Shown here piece by piece: positions 13,573 through 20,042 of a stretch of 20,042 nt of DNA. The notes under the pieces are model-generated. The model did not search any database. It saw nothing but the letters and a program-made list of their open reading frames with translations, and was not told the origin of the DNA. Numbering within the stretch: position 1 is the stretch's first letter; each line of letters starts with the position of its first letter. Source of the stretch: a virus; IMG/VR virus record IMGVR_UViG_3300023116_000464, positions 1-20,042 of that record. One strand, 5' to 3'. The position numbers were made by a program, and so were the translations under genes.

Positions 13573-16023
13573 ATGGCCATAGGTCGTATATCAGGATCGG
13601 TATTAAAGTCCAATCTGACCAGGAATGGTGTCGATCTTGCATTTGAAACAAACCTACTGTATCTCGACGTGACGAACAGTCGTGTGGGTATTGGTACTTC
13701 TGAACCATCAACAGCATTACAGGTAAACGGAACAGCAACCACAACAGGATTAAACACCACCAATCTATCGATAGGTGGCACAGCGGTCACATCCACGGCC
13801 ACGGAACTTAATGTACTGGACGGCACCACCCTTGGTGCGGCCAACGAACTGTGCGTGGTGGATGCCACGGGCAATTTCATAACGACATCATCCACGCTCA
13901 GCATCGACCAGGGCAACAACTACATCGGTATCAACCAATCCTCACCTGAAGTAACACTACACATGACGGGCGAAGGTGCCCAGACCTCACAGATCAGGAT
14001 GGAGCAGTACAATGACAGTGCTGACGCTCCAGATGTAAGAACAAGAAGATATAGAGGCACAATTGCCTCACCGAGTGCCGTACAATCAGGCGATTATCTA
14101 TTTCGAAGTAACCACGAATACTGGAATGGTTCAGCACTGATTGTCGGTGGTACTTTTGCTTTTGACAACACCAACAATGCCAACAGGACACAGTTTGCTG
14201 TTTCGGTCACCACAGATGGCACATCAGCAGATGCCAACACACCAAGTAAGACACAATTCAAGATTGACGGCAACGACAGTGGTGCTATCACGTTCAACAA
14301 CGCATACAAGTTCCCAACCACGGATGGTAGTGCAGATCAATTCCTAAAAACAGACGGTAGTGGCACATTGAGTTTCGCCACAGTCTCGACAAACTCTATA
14401 TCACAACTAAATTCAAACGTGACCGTAACAGATTCAGGAACAGGTGCGATCACCATAGACGCGGATGGTAGCACGATCATAACAATGAATGCCACCACAG
14501 TGTTGGATGCATCAGCAGTCACCAACGCCATAAGATTACCCAACGGAACCACCGCACAGAGACCAAGCGGAGCAGTTGGTGAGATAAGATACAACAGTTC
14601 AACAGACACCATAGAGGGCTACACATCGGCGGGAGGCTGGGCACAATTGGGTGCGACTAGTACTACGTCGGAAAACACGGATGACACTACCACAGACAGT
14701 GAGACGGCGATCAGTACTACAGAGAAAGTGATCAACCAATTTGTCACTGGGACCTATGACAGTGCATGGTATCTGGCCATAACAAGGGACGAGATCAACG
14801 ACGAAGTATCGACGGCCAAGTACAGTTTGGTACACAATGACACAGATGCGTTCGTGTCAGAATCACACATCACACAGTCAAACGTTAGCAACACGTACAT
14901 AACAGCGACTGCGGACGTGGCGGGCGGTAACGCTAGATTGAAGGCAACTGGTGGTAGTGTGGTCAATTCCGTGAGCTTCTACAGGATAGGATTAGGTGAC
15001 AACACCACGGCAGGCACTACGGGAAATGTAACAACCACGATAAACACAGATGTTGACAGTGCCGCAGAGAAGATAGATGGTTGGGCACTGGCCAGTTACA
15101 GGGGTGCCAAATACTACATCTCGGTCAATAACACAACCACGGGAGAAGTGTCAAACACGGAAGCACTGGTTGTGCATGATGGTTCTTCAGCATACATCAC
15201 ACAGTATGGAAACGTCAACACCGGTAACAATGATCTGATCACATTGACCGCGGAAGTGGACAGCACGGAAGTTGTGTTGAAAGCATCTGCTCAGGCACCC
15301 AACTGCCGTGTCACTGTATACAGGATTCTATTGGCCGATGATGAGTCGGCGTCAACGGGTGATAATGTCAATGTTGTAGAAGCGACTACCGTGAGTTCCG
15401 CCGCAACAACAGTAGATTCATTCAACACATCAACGTACACAGGTGCGTTCTATGTGTTCACTGGTTACAACTCCACAGAGGGTGCGGCCAGCATATCAGA
15501 GGTCATGGTGGTTGCCAATGACGAAGCCTATGTGACACAAGGTCCAATGGTCAGCACAAAAGGCACAGATCAATTGGAAGTCACTGCCAGCCTGTCAGGA
15601 AGCACGGTCACAGTACAAGCGGCGTCAACATCAGGATCAAGCACAACTGTCAACGGATACAGGGTACACATGCTGAGGGGAAGTGCAGGTGCATCAACGG
15701 CAGACACGGTGTTGGTGTCAACAGAACAGACTATTTCGGGTGCCAAAACATTTAGCAGTCCGATCGCACTGACAGTGGGAAGTGATCCATCTGGTGTGGC
15801 CAACAACGCACACATATACGCCAAAGACGAGGCATCTAGTGCAGAAGTGTTCGTTAGGGACGAAGCGGGTAACGTTACCAAAATATCTCCTCACAACGAA
15901 GCGGGTGAGTGGGAATACTTCTCAAGGAACGTCAAAACCGGCAAAACTGTAAGGGTGAACATGGAAGAAATGATCAGAGATATAGAAAAACTTACAGGTA
16001 AGACATATATCAAAGATTCCTAA
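13573..16023 (+). CDS. Large tail fibre with triple C-terminal domain repeat (816 aa)
   Basis: AGAAGGAG lies 9 bases before the ATG, and MAIGRISGSVLKSNLTRNG matches the other MAIxRI fibres. Order: shared N-terminal block (1-45); GGTAVTSTATELNVLDGTT (68-86), a widespread phage fibre signature; a beta body; RPSGAVGEIRYNSSTDTIEGY block (330-350); three ~95-residue repeats (382-476, 497-590, 609-702); TVLVSTEQTISGAKTFSSP (712-730), another common fibre element; and a C-terminal domain with AHIYAKDEASSAEVFVRDEAGNVTKISPHN ending in a charged helix (VNMEEMIRDIEKLTGKTYIKDS), a likely trimerisation or chaperone-binding end. It is Thr/Ser/Asn-rich without a signal peptide. The gene is a single-gene unit from the promoter at 13480. 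Its TAA overlaps the stop codon of the convergent Nudix gene. Host recognition is inferred. Confidence 0.88.
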   Translation: MAIGRISGSVLKSNLTRNGVDLAFETNLLYLDVTNSRVGIGTSEPSTALQVNGTATTTGLNTTNLSIGGTAVTSTATELNVLDGTTLGAANELCVVDATGNFITTSSTLSIDQGNNYIGINQSSPEVTLHMTGEGAQTSQIRMEQYNDSADAPDVRTRRYRGTIASPSAVQSGDYLFRSNHEYWNGSALIVGGTFAFDNTNNANRTQFAVSVTTDGTSADANTPSKTQFKIDGNDSGAITFNNAYKFPTTDGSADQFLKTDGSGTLSFATVSTNSISQLNSNVTVTDSGTGAITIDADGSTIITMNATTVLDASAVTNAIRLPNGTTAQRPSGAVGEIRYNSSTDTIEGYTSAGGWAQLGATSTTSENTDDTTTDSETAISTTEKVINQFVTGTYDSAWYLAITRDEINDEVSTAKYSLVHNDTDAFVSESHITQSNVSNTYITATADVAGGNARLKATGGSVVNSVSFYRIGLGDNTTAGTTGNVTTTINTDVDSAAEKIDGWALASYRGAKYYISVNNTTTGEVSNTEALVVHDGSSAYITQYGNVNTGNNDLITLTAEVDSTEVVLKASAQAPNCRVTVYRILLADDESASTGDNVNVVEATTVSSAATTVDSFNTSTYTGAFYVFTGYNSTEGAASISEVMVVANDEAYVTQGPMVSTKGTDQLEVTASLSGSTVTVQAASTSGSSTTVNGYRVHMLRGSAGASTADTVLVSTEQTISGAKTFSSPIALTVGSDPSGVANNAHIYAKDEASSAEVFVRDEAGNVTKISPHNEAGEWEYFSRNVKTGKTVRVNMEEMIRDIEKLTGKTYIKDS
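14716..15678 (+). repeat. Three tandem ~95-residue domain repeats
   Basis: Units are about 14716-15000, 15061-15342 and 15397-15678. Each runs: short lead, TY(D/R/T)xA or SYRGA, a hydrophobic strand, a segment ending in VVHDGSSAY or an equivalent (LVHNDTDAF, VVANDEAY), then ITLTAEVDSTEVVLKAS-type strands and VxxYRxxL or NGYRVHML. A fourth, separate copy ends the 9081 fibre (about 11436-11720). The copies are strongly diverged, so they are old duplications or exchanges. Confidence 0.78.
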
Positions 16024-16448
16024 ACAATCAAATCCAATATAGTCTGTAATTTTCCCTTAATACTTTTATTATTCAAAGTATTCTTGAGACCCATGTGTAA
16101 ATTCTTGGGCCAACATTCAAACGCACACCAGCAGTATCCCGAATGTTCATCATTTAACTTTGGAATAAATTCTGCATCTATGGCTATGAGATATGTGTGG
16201 AAGAAAAACTTCTGATCGTTTGACGTGAACATTTCTAATGGTATCGTTTTCTTTATTTTGGGCATACTGCCTGTCTCTTCCTCGATCTCACGTTTCAGTC
16301 CCTCGAAAGCACTCTCTGTGAATTTGCTTTTACCGCCAACCAATCCCCACATGCCTTGTGTTTTCCGATCAGTTCTCTGTAGGAACAGGAAACGTTTGGT
16401 GCTGGTGGCGTAGAACAGGGCACCCGAACAGACTATGTTTTCTTTCAT
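16020..16448 (-). CDS. Nudix hydrolase (142 aa)
   Basis: The Nudix signature Gx5Ex7REUxEExG is complete at residues 39-60: G39, E45, R53-E54-I55, E57-E58, G60. The Glu residues of this box bind Mg2+ in the family. The MWGLVGGK lead-in and the FLFLQR strand before it are typical of MutT-like folds. Family members hydrolyse nucleoside diphosphates linked to another group X. The substrate here is not evident; nucleotide sugars, NAD(H), damaged dNTPs or capped RNA are all possible. It is the last gene of the gp14-unknown-gp15 minus-strand operon, 15 bases after gp15. TATAAT stands 6 bases before the ATG and might be a weak extra promoter. T4 has a Nudix enzyme (NudE), but this one's late operon position suggests a late role. 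The stop overlaps the convergent fibre gene by 4 bases. Confidence 0.93.
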   Translation of the reverse strand: MKENIVCSGALFYATSTKRFLFLQRTDRKTQGMWGLVGGKSKFTESAFEGLKREIEEETGSMPKIKKTIPLEMFTSNDQKFFFHTYLIAIDAEFIPKLNDEHSGYCWCAFECWPKNLHMGLKNTLNNKSIKGKLQTILDLIV

Positions 16449-16463
16449 GTTTTATTATAACAA

Positions 16464-17906
16464 CTATGGGGTTGTGGCGTCAAGGCTTGAGTTGTATCCT
16501 GGATCCGCTCCACCATCAAGCACTATGCTCCAATTACCTTGTGTGTACACGCCTTCATAGGATTTGACCCATTCCGTGCCATTGAACCTGTACTGAATAC
16601 CTGTGTTGAGATTGGTCACGTAGTGTTGTGTTGAATCTGGATTGCTGGCGTCAAATGCCACATTCCATTTTGATGTTGAACTGTTGTATTCTATGATGTC
16701 TCCAACGCTGGCCACTAATGTGCCCCATGTCTGACTCTGGAAACTGGCTGTCGAGTCTCCAACATCATTGATCACCAGATATCTGTCACCATTCACAGGT
16801 GTGCCTGGATCAAATGTTGCTGGATTTATTATTTTTTTTACCGCTGTAAGAGAATTGCTTGGTATTGTGTCCCCGTCTATTGTGTACAATAGAATCGTAT
16901 CATCCAGCGTTGATGTTGCTATGGTGCCAACTATCTCATTTCCGTTTGGTTGTGTCAGTCTTATCTGTGATGTGCCGTTTGTCACTTTACCATATTGATC
17001 TAACAGTACCTTCCAGTTCACTGCTGGTCCAAATGTTTCGAAAGGATCGTAGTTGCTTGGTTCGTTCGCACCTGTGTGGAATCCATCTCCTCCTGATTTG
17101 ACATTTGTGCCCGTTGAACCTAGTAATCTTAGTTGGTTACCTGTAACCAATAATCCAAAGTTGTTTGGTGTGATGTAACTCCTAGATGTAAGTTCCCCGT
17201 CTATCAATCCTTTGGCTATGCCGCCATCGTCATCGTATATGCTCATTATGATTTTTTGTACCACACCTAATTTCTTAACTTTCACCGGTGGTGATAACCA
17301 TATTGGCATTGAGAAGGTCAGTGTTGCGACATCTATCTCTGAATCTGCCCCAACAGGTATGGTCCTCGAACTGAACGTTGTTCCTGTCAATTCAACGTAA
17401 CTCAAACTGGTCCAGTCGATGTAGTTGTCCGTTTTCTGTATCTCAAAGTCTGGGTTGAACAGATACAATATCTGTTCCATGATCTGCAATTTCTGATCTG
17501 TGTTTGTTGTCCAGATGTCCGCCGACACTTCCAACCTGAACGGAGATGGCATCACTTTCTCAACTGTGTAACCTGCACCCATCTCATTGGTGTAGTTGCC
17601 GTCCGAGTCTATGCCTCTTTCTCTCAAATGCTGTTTCTCTATGTGATAAGGATTCTGCATCCTGTCCCTGTCGTAGTTTAATTCCCTTACATACGCCGCT
17701 ATCCTAGGTGCGTACTGTAGTGCGTTCTCTGAGTTGTTCCTTATTATGTTTGCAACCTGTCTTGTTGGGTCACCATACACCACCGGCACTGCCCTTAATT
17801 GTACGGAACCGTCACTGCCTTTGCCTGTCTCCACAGAGAAGTTACTCAAGATCCTAATGAATTGAGTGAGAAATTTCCTGACCTGTCCTTCGTAAAAATG
17901 CAACAT
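16464..17906 (-). CDS. 15: gp15-like tail sheath stabiliser / head-tail joining protein (480 aa)
   Basis: The first ~215 residues match the T4 gp15 pattern: MLHFYEGQVRKFLTQFIRIL, LRAVPVVYGDP, a YTVEKVMPSPFRLEVSADIWTTN strand, QKLQIMEQILYLFNPDF, and a SMPIWLSPPV element. gp15 caps the tail tube and contracted sheath and joins the tail to the neck. At 480 aa it is far longer than the 272-aa T4 protein. The extra C-terminus includes DPGTPVNGDRYLVINDVG (366-383), VGDIIEYNSSTSKWNV (401-416) and GIQYRFNGTEWVKSYEG (436-452), which resemble DUF2793-type carbohydrate-module sequence. The ATG is 2 bases after the preceding stop codon (TAA AC ATG), so translation is coupled. The neighbouring gp14 gene supports the call. 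The role of the extension is unknown. Confidence 0.88.
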   Translation of the reverse strand: MLHFYEGQVRKFLTQFIRILSNFSVETGKGSDGSVQLRAVPVVYGDPTRQVANIIRNNSENALQYAPRIAAYVRELNYDRDRMQNPYHIEKQHLRERGIDSDGNYTNEMGAGYTVEKVMPSPFRLEVSADIWTTNTDQKLQIMEQILYLFNPDFEIQKTDNYIDWTSLSYVELTGTTFSSRTIPVGADSEIDVATLTFSMPIWLSPPVKVKKLGVVQKIIMSIYDDDGGIAKGLIDGELTSRSYITPNNFGLLVTGNQLRLLGSTGTNVKSGGDGFHTGANEPSNYDPFETFGPAVNWKVLLDQYGKVTNGTSQIRLTQPNGNEIVGTIATSTLDDTILLYTIDGDTIPSNSLTAVKKIINPATFDPGTPVNGDRYLVINDVGDSTASFQSQTWGTLVASVGDIIEYNSSTSKWNVAFDASNPDSTQHYVTNLNTGIQYRFNGTEWVKSYEGVYTQGNWSIVLDGGADPGYNSSLDATTP

Positions 17907-17908
17907 GT

Positions 17909-18445
17909 TTAATTGTCAGCCTTTGGTTTCAGTGCATCTGTCAATGACTGTCTCTGTTTGACCGTTAATCCGTTTATTGTTGATTCCGTTGTGTTGTTGA
18001 CGAAACTTGTTTTGTAGTTTGATCTAGAATCATTGTTCGTTGTAGTTATTCTCACACTGTCTTCAATTTTGACCCATCTGACTCCGTCATACCTGAACAA
18101 TCTGTTGGGCAAGAAATCTGTTCTCAAGAAATAATCGCCTTGGTCAACACCAGACGTTGGGAATGTGATACCAAATCCTGCTGGATTTCCGTTGGGTGCC
18201 ACACCATCTCCATCTAGGTAGAATCCGTAGTGTGAACTTGCTGGTGTGTCTATTGTGGCATTCACTGTGTTATCACTGCTGGCTCTCTGTGCTTCAGTGT
18301 TAACATTTTCTGTCCTGATGTTGCCCCTTTCATCGATTGGTGCAACATAGTATTGCTTGTAGTTGAATCCCGCCTTTGGTGCATCCTGCTCTGCCTGTGC
18401 AACGATCTGATCGTTGATGGTTTTCTCTCTGTTGTATGTGCTCAT
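17909..18445 (-). CDS. Structural-operon protein between gp14 and gp15 (178 aa)
   Basis: The 178-aa protein has an N-terminal helical, charged segment (TYNREKTINDQIVAQAEQDAPKAGFNYKQYYVAPIDERGN) and a Gly/Asn-rich middle (YGFYLDGDGVAPNGNPAGFGITFP). At 96-126 it carries TSGVDQGDYFLRTDFLPNR then LFRYDGVRWVK, which recalls the GDRYLV...YRFNGTEWVK elements of the gp15 extension. The C-terminal helix (VKQRQSLTDALKPKAD) is charged. T4 has no gene between 14 and 15. Spacing is tight: 12 bases after gp14 and 2 bases before gp15. It may form part of the neck or decorate it; I do not recognise a named family and no function is assigned. Confidence 0.8.
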   Translation of the reverse strand: MSTYNREKTINDQIVAQAEQDAPKAGFNYKQYYVAPIDERGNIRTENVNTEAQRASSDNTVNATIDTPASSHYGFYLDGDGVAPNGNPAGFGITFPTSGVDQGDYFLRTDFLPNRLFRYDGVRWVKIEDSVRITTTNNDSRSNYKTSFVNNTTESTINGLTVKQRQSLTDALKPKADN

Positions 18446-18457
18446 GTAACTGGCGAC

Positions 18458-19078
18458 CTATCCTGTTGTGGTTGCATCGCCTATGATATCTTTGAATTCT
18501 TGTGAATCTACTAGAGTTTTCATCTTCAATCTCAGCAGATGTGGCCACCATGTTTGACTGAATCCTTCCGCGGCCCTGTTCACATCTTCTACCACGTAGT
18601 ATCTCTTTAGTGCGATTGGCACACTTTCATCCAGAGAATAATCTTCCTTCATATGTGGGAATTCTATCACATCGCCACTCATTGGTTTCCTGCCAATCCT
18701 TTCCACGATATCATTCAAATGCACTGTAAGGAATAGTGTGTCATTCTGTAAGAACATGCCAAACTGCGATAGGTTGAAATCTGCATCTTGCACATTGTAT
18801 ATTCCTCTGACTGTGTACACATCACTAGAATATTTCCTGTCTCTGTTTTCTAAAAATAGCAAATCTTGTATTGTGGTCTCGTTTAGGTCACTTCCTGTCA
18901 CCCTGGGTTGGCTGGGACTCGCAGGTCCGTCTTTGTTTGTGTCTCCCTGATCGTAGGGTCCTAGATATTTGTGTAGGTGTAAGTCTGTGCCACCCACGGT
19001 GAACATCTCCTTGATGTTGCGATCGAAGAACTTGTAGTCGTTGCCCTTTTCAGGCTTAAAAATGGATAATCTTGGCAT
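18458..19078 (-). CDS. 14: gp14-like neck protein (206 aa)
   Basis: I set the start at 19078 (MPRLSIFKPEKGNDYKFFDR). The ATG at 19087 overlaps the last base of the late motif, so it would lie upstream of the transcript start, while 19078 is 8 bases after the motif. Key matches to T4 gp14: FGMFLQNDTLFLTVH (106-120) against FGMQVQDEVTLSINP, and KPMSGDVIEFPHMK (131-144) against KEPKEGDLIYFPMD. In T4, gp14 joins gp13 and gp15 at the head-tail junction. At 206 aa it is shorter than the 256-aa T4 protein. The gene leads the minus-strand operon gp14-unknown-gp15-Nudix and is divergent from gp13; in T4, 13, 14 and 15 run in one direction. Confidence 0.9.
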   Translation of the reverse strand: MPRLSIFKPEKGNDYKFFDRNIKEMFTVGGTDLHLHKYLGPYDQGDTNKDGPASPSQPRVTGSDLNETTIQDLLFLENRDRKYSSDVYTVRGIYNVQDADFNLSQFGMFLQNDTLFLTVHLNDIVERIGRKPMSGDVIEFPHMKEDYSLDESVPIALKRYYVVEDVNRAAEGFSQTWWPHLLRLKMKTLVDSQEFKDIIGDATTTG

Positions 19079-19086
19079 ATCATACA

Positions 19087-19094
19087 TATTTATT
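19087..19094 (-). promoter_or_regulatory. T4-like late promoter (AATAAATA, minus strand)
   Basis: The minus strand reads AATAAATA, then 8 bases, then the gp14 ATG at 19078. The predicted start is about 2 bases before the ATG. It is back to back with the plus-strand motif at 19109. Confidence 0.75.
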
Positions 19095-19108
19095 GCACAG
19101 GCAATGAC

Positions 19109-19116
19109 TATAAATA
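19109..19116 (+). promoter_or_regulatory. T4-like late promoter (TATAAATA)
   Basis: An exact late consensus match, with 5 bases between it and the ATG at 19122. By T4 spacing the first transcribed base would be the A of that ATG, making a leaderless gp13 message. Confidence 0.8.
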
Positions 19117-19121
19117 TGAGT

Positions 19122-19883
19122 ATGTCAGAACTACAAACAGGACAACAGGAAATTTTCGATTACGTCAAGAACAATCTCGGTGACGGGATGATTGACGTGG
19201 AATTAGACCCAAAACACTACCAAACGGCACTGGAAAGGGCTGTGAACAAATTCAGACAGAGATCATCAAATGCTGTGGAAGAATCATATGCTTTCCTTGA
19301 ACTGAAAAAGAATCAGAACACCTACATACTGCCTGATGAAATTATCAATGTAAGGAATCTTAACAGGAGGACAGTGGGTTCAAGAACCGAAGGCGGAGAG
19401 GGTGGTACATTGTTTGAACCATTCAACTTGGCATACACAAATACCTACTTATTGAGAGCAGGTGCAACAGGTGGACTGGCAACTTACTACGCTTTCGCAT
19501 CATACCAGGAACTGGTTGGCAAGATGTTTGGTAGTTTCATACAGTTCCATTTTGACGTGGCAACTAAAAAATTAACTATCACCCAAAGACCAAGAGCGGA
19601 CGACGAGACCGTACTGATGCACACGGACAACTACAGACCTGACATCACACTGTTCAAGGACATCTATTCAAAACCATGGATCAGAGATTACACACTTGCA
19701 GTATCAAAAGTGATGCTGGGAGAAGCCAGAGGTAAATTCAACACCATAGCAGGTCCACAGGGTGGTACCACACTGAACGGCGATGCACTAAAGAACGAAG
19801 GACAGGCCGAGATGGAAAGACTGGAATCCGAGATAGGCAATTTCCAAGAAGGTGGAACACCACACAGTTTTGTTATTGGTTAA
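19122..19883 (+). CDS. 13: gp13-like neck protein (253 aa)
   Basis: The start is MSELQTGQQEIFDYVKNNLG at 19122. An ATG two codons earlier overlaps the promoter, and the frame open to 19041 crosses the divergent promoter region. The protein pattern fits the gp13 head-completion/neck family of marine T4-like phages: an N-terminal helix with LGDGMIDVELDPKHYQTALERAVNKFRQRSSNAVEESYAF in several segments, the strand NTYILPDEIINVRNLNRR, and the helix WIRDYTLAVSKVMLGEARGKFN near the C-terminus. gp13 sits with gp14 at the portal vertex and allows the tail to join. It is somewhat shorter than T4 gp13 (309 aa). Its gene diverges from gp14 across a 43-base gap. The call rests on the pattern plus the gp14-gp15 neighbourhood. 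Confidence 0.87.
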   Translation: MSELQTGQQEIFDYVKNNLGDGMIDVELDPKHYQTALERAVNKFRQRSSNAVEESYAFLELKKNQNTYILPDEIINVRNLNRRTVGSRTEGGEGGTLFEPFNLAYTNTYLLRAGATGGLATYYAFASYQELVGKMFGSFIQFHFDVATKKLTITQRPRADDETVLMHTDNYRPDITLFKDIYSKPWIRDYTLAVSKVMLGEARGKFNTIAGPQGGTTLNGDALKNEGQAEMERLESEIGNFQEGGTPHSFVIG

Positions 19884-19899
19884 TTGACCAAGATTTCCA

Positions 19900-19907
19900 T
19901 TTAAATA
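19900..19907 (+). promoter_or_regulatory. Putative late promoter (TTTAAATA)
   Basis: TTTAAATACCC lies 16 bases after the gp13 stop codon and 7 bases before the next ATG. It repeats the close promoter-to-ATG spacing seen at 753 and 19087. Confidence 0.5.
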
Positions 19908-19914
19908 CCCTGCA

Positions 19915-20042
19915 ATGAAAAAATCCAATTACAAGAAATACTCTGACCTCTCGCTGGATGAACTGGAAAAGTTGGTAGAGGAGTTGGAAATCATGAGCAT
20001 AAAGGCGTTGAAAGAACGCAAGAAGACCTTGAGAGCATCAAT
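19915..20042 (+). CDS. N-terminus of an unknown charged coiled-coil protein (partial)
   Basis: The frame is open from the ATG at 19915 to the window edge: 42 whole codons starting MKKSNYKKYSDLSLDELEKL. Lys and Glu dominate, and hydrophobic residues fall at heptad-like spacing (LDELEKLVEELEIMSIKAL), which suggests a helical coiled coil. Its motif-to-ATG spacing matches the other late genes. It is too short to assign to a family. Confidence 0.6.
   Translation, partial: MKKSNYKKYSDLSLDELEKLVEELEIMSIKALKERKKTLRAS

Noticed and set aside
14716-15678. Repeat array considered as CRISPR or a non-coding satellite
   Set aside because: The repeats are ~95 codons long, in frame, strongly diverged in DNA and part of one protein. 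There are no short identical repeats with spacers.
16449-16463. TATAAT before the Nudix gene as a main promoter
   Set aside because: The motif is present, but no matching -35 is evident and the 15-base gap after gp15 fits operon read-through. Mentioned only as a possible secondary promoter.
19041-19121. Upstream extension of gp13 (27 more codons)
   Set aside because: It crosses both divergent promoters and the start of gp14. The protein pattern of the gp13 family begins at MSELQTG.

Overview
The window looks like part of the late structural region of a T4-like marine myovirus, of the kind that infects cyanobacteria or SAR11. The host cannot be fixed from the sequence. Three lines of evidence support this. 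The right end carries homologues of the T4 neck and tail-completion proteins gp13, gp14 and gp15. Nearly every transcription unit starts with a T4-like late promoter motif of the form NNTAAATA, CATAAATA or TATAAATA. The left 16 kb is packed with low-complexity Thr/Ser/Gly/Asn-rich fibre proteins built from modules typical of marine T4-like phages. There are no tRNAs, rRNAs, insertion sequences, integrase or CRISPR arrays.

Layout: (1) 1-703, the tail of a small membrane protein, a terminator, and a single small structural gene with a folded leader. (2) 722-2420, a plus-strand set of three structural genes (280, 111 and 155 aa). (3) 2432-3298, a minus-strand structural/adhesin gene. (4) 3362-8100, a 1232-aa PKD-containing fibre and a 346-aa partner translationally coupled to it. 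(5) 8097-8988, two minus-strand genes of unknown function. (6) 9081-16023, three large plus-strand fibre genes (880, 522 and 816 aa), each behind its own promoter. Intrinsic terminators separate the first from the second and the second from the third. (7) 16020-19078, a minus-strand operon of gp14, an unknown protein, gp15 and a Nudix hydrolase. (8) 19122-20042, plus-strand gp13 and the start of an unknown gene.

The genes probably work together as virion parts. gp13, gp14 and gp15 form the neck and the head-tail joint. The fibres probably form the host-recognition apparatus. Three of them share an N-terminal block, perhaps a common docking site, and differ downstream through shuffled modules. 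The Nudix enzyme is the only clear catalyst.

The most notable patterns are: late promoters only 5-9 bases from start codons in six of eleven cases, implying (nearly) leaderless late mRNAs; three divergent promoter pairs; a late-promoter motif inside a terminator loop; a leader whose anti-Shine-Dalgarno segment could pair with any of three AGGAG sites; and widespread module sharing, including a 104-residue internal duplication and a 3+1 copy set of a ~95-residue domain. Family names come from recognising residue patterns by eye; no database search was run.
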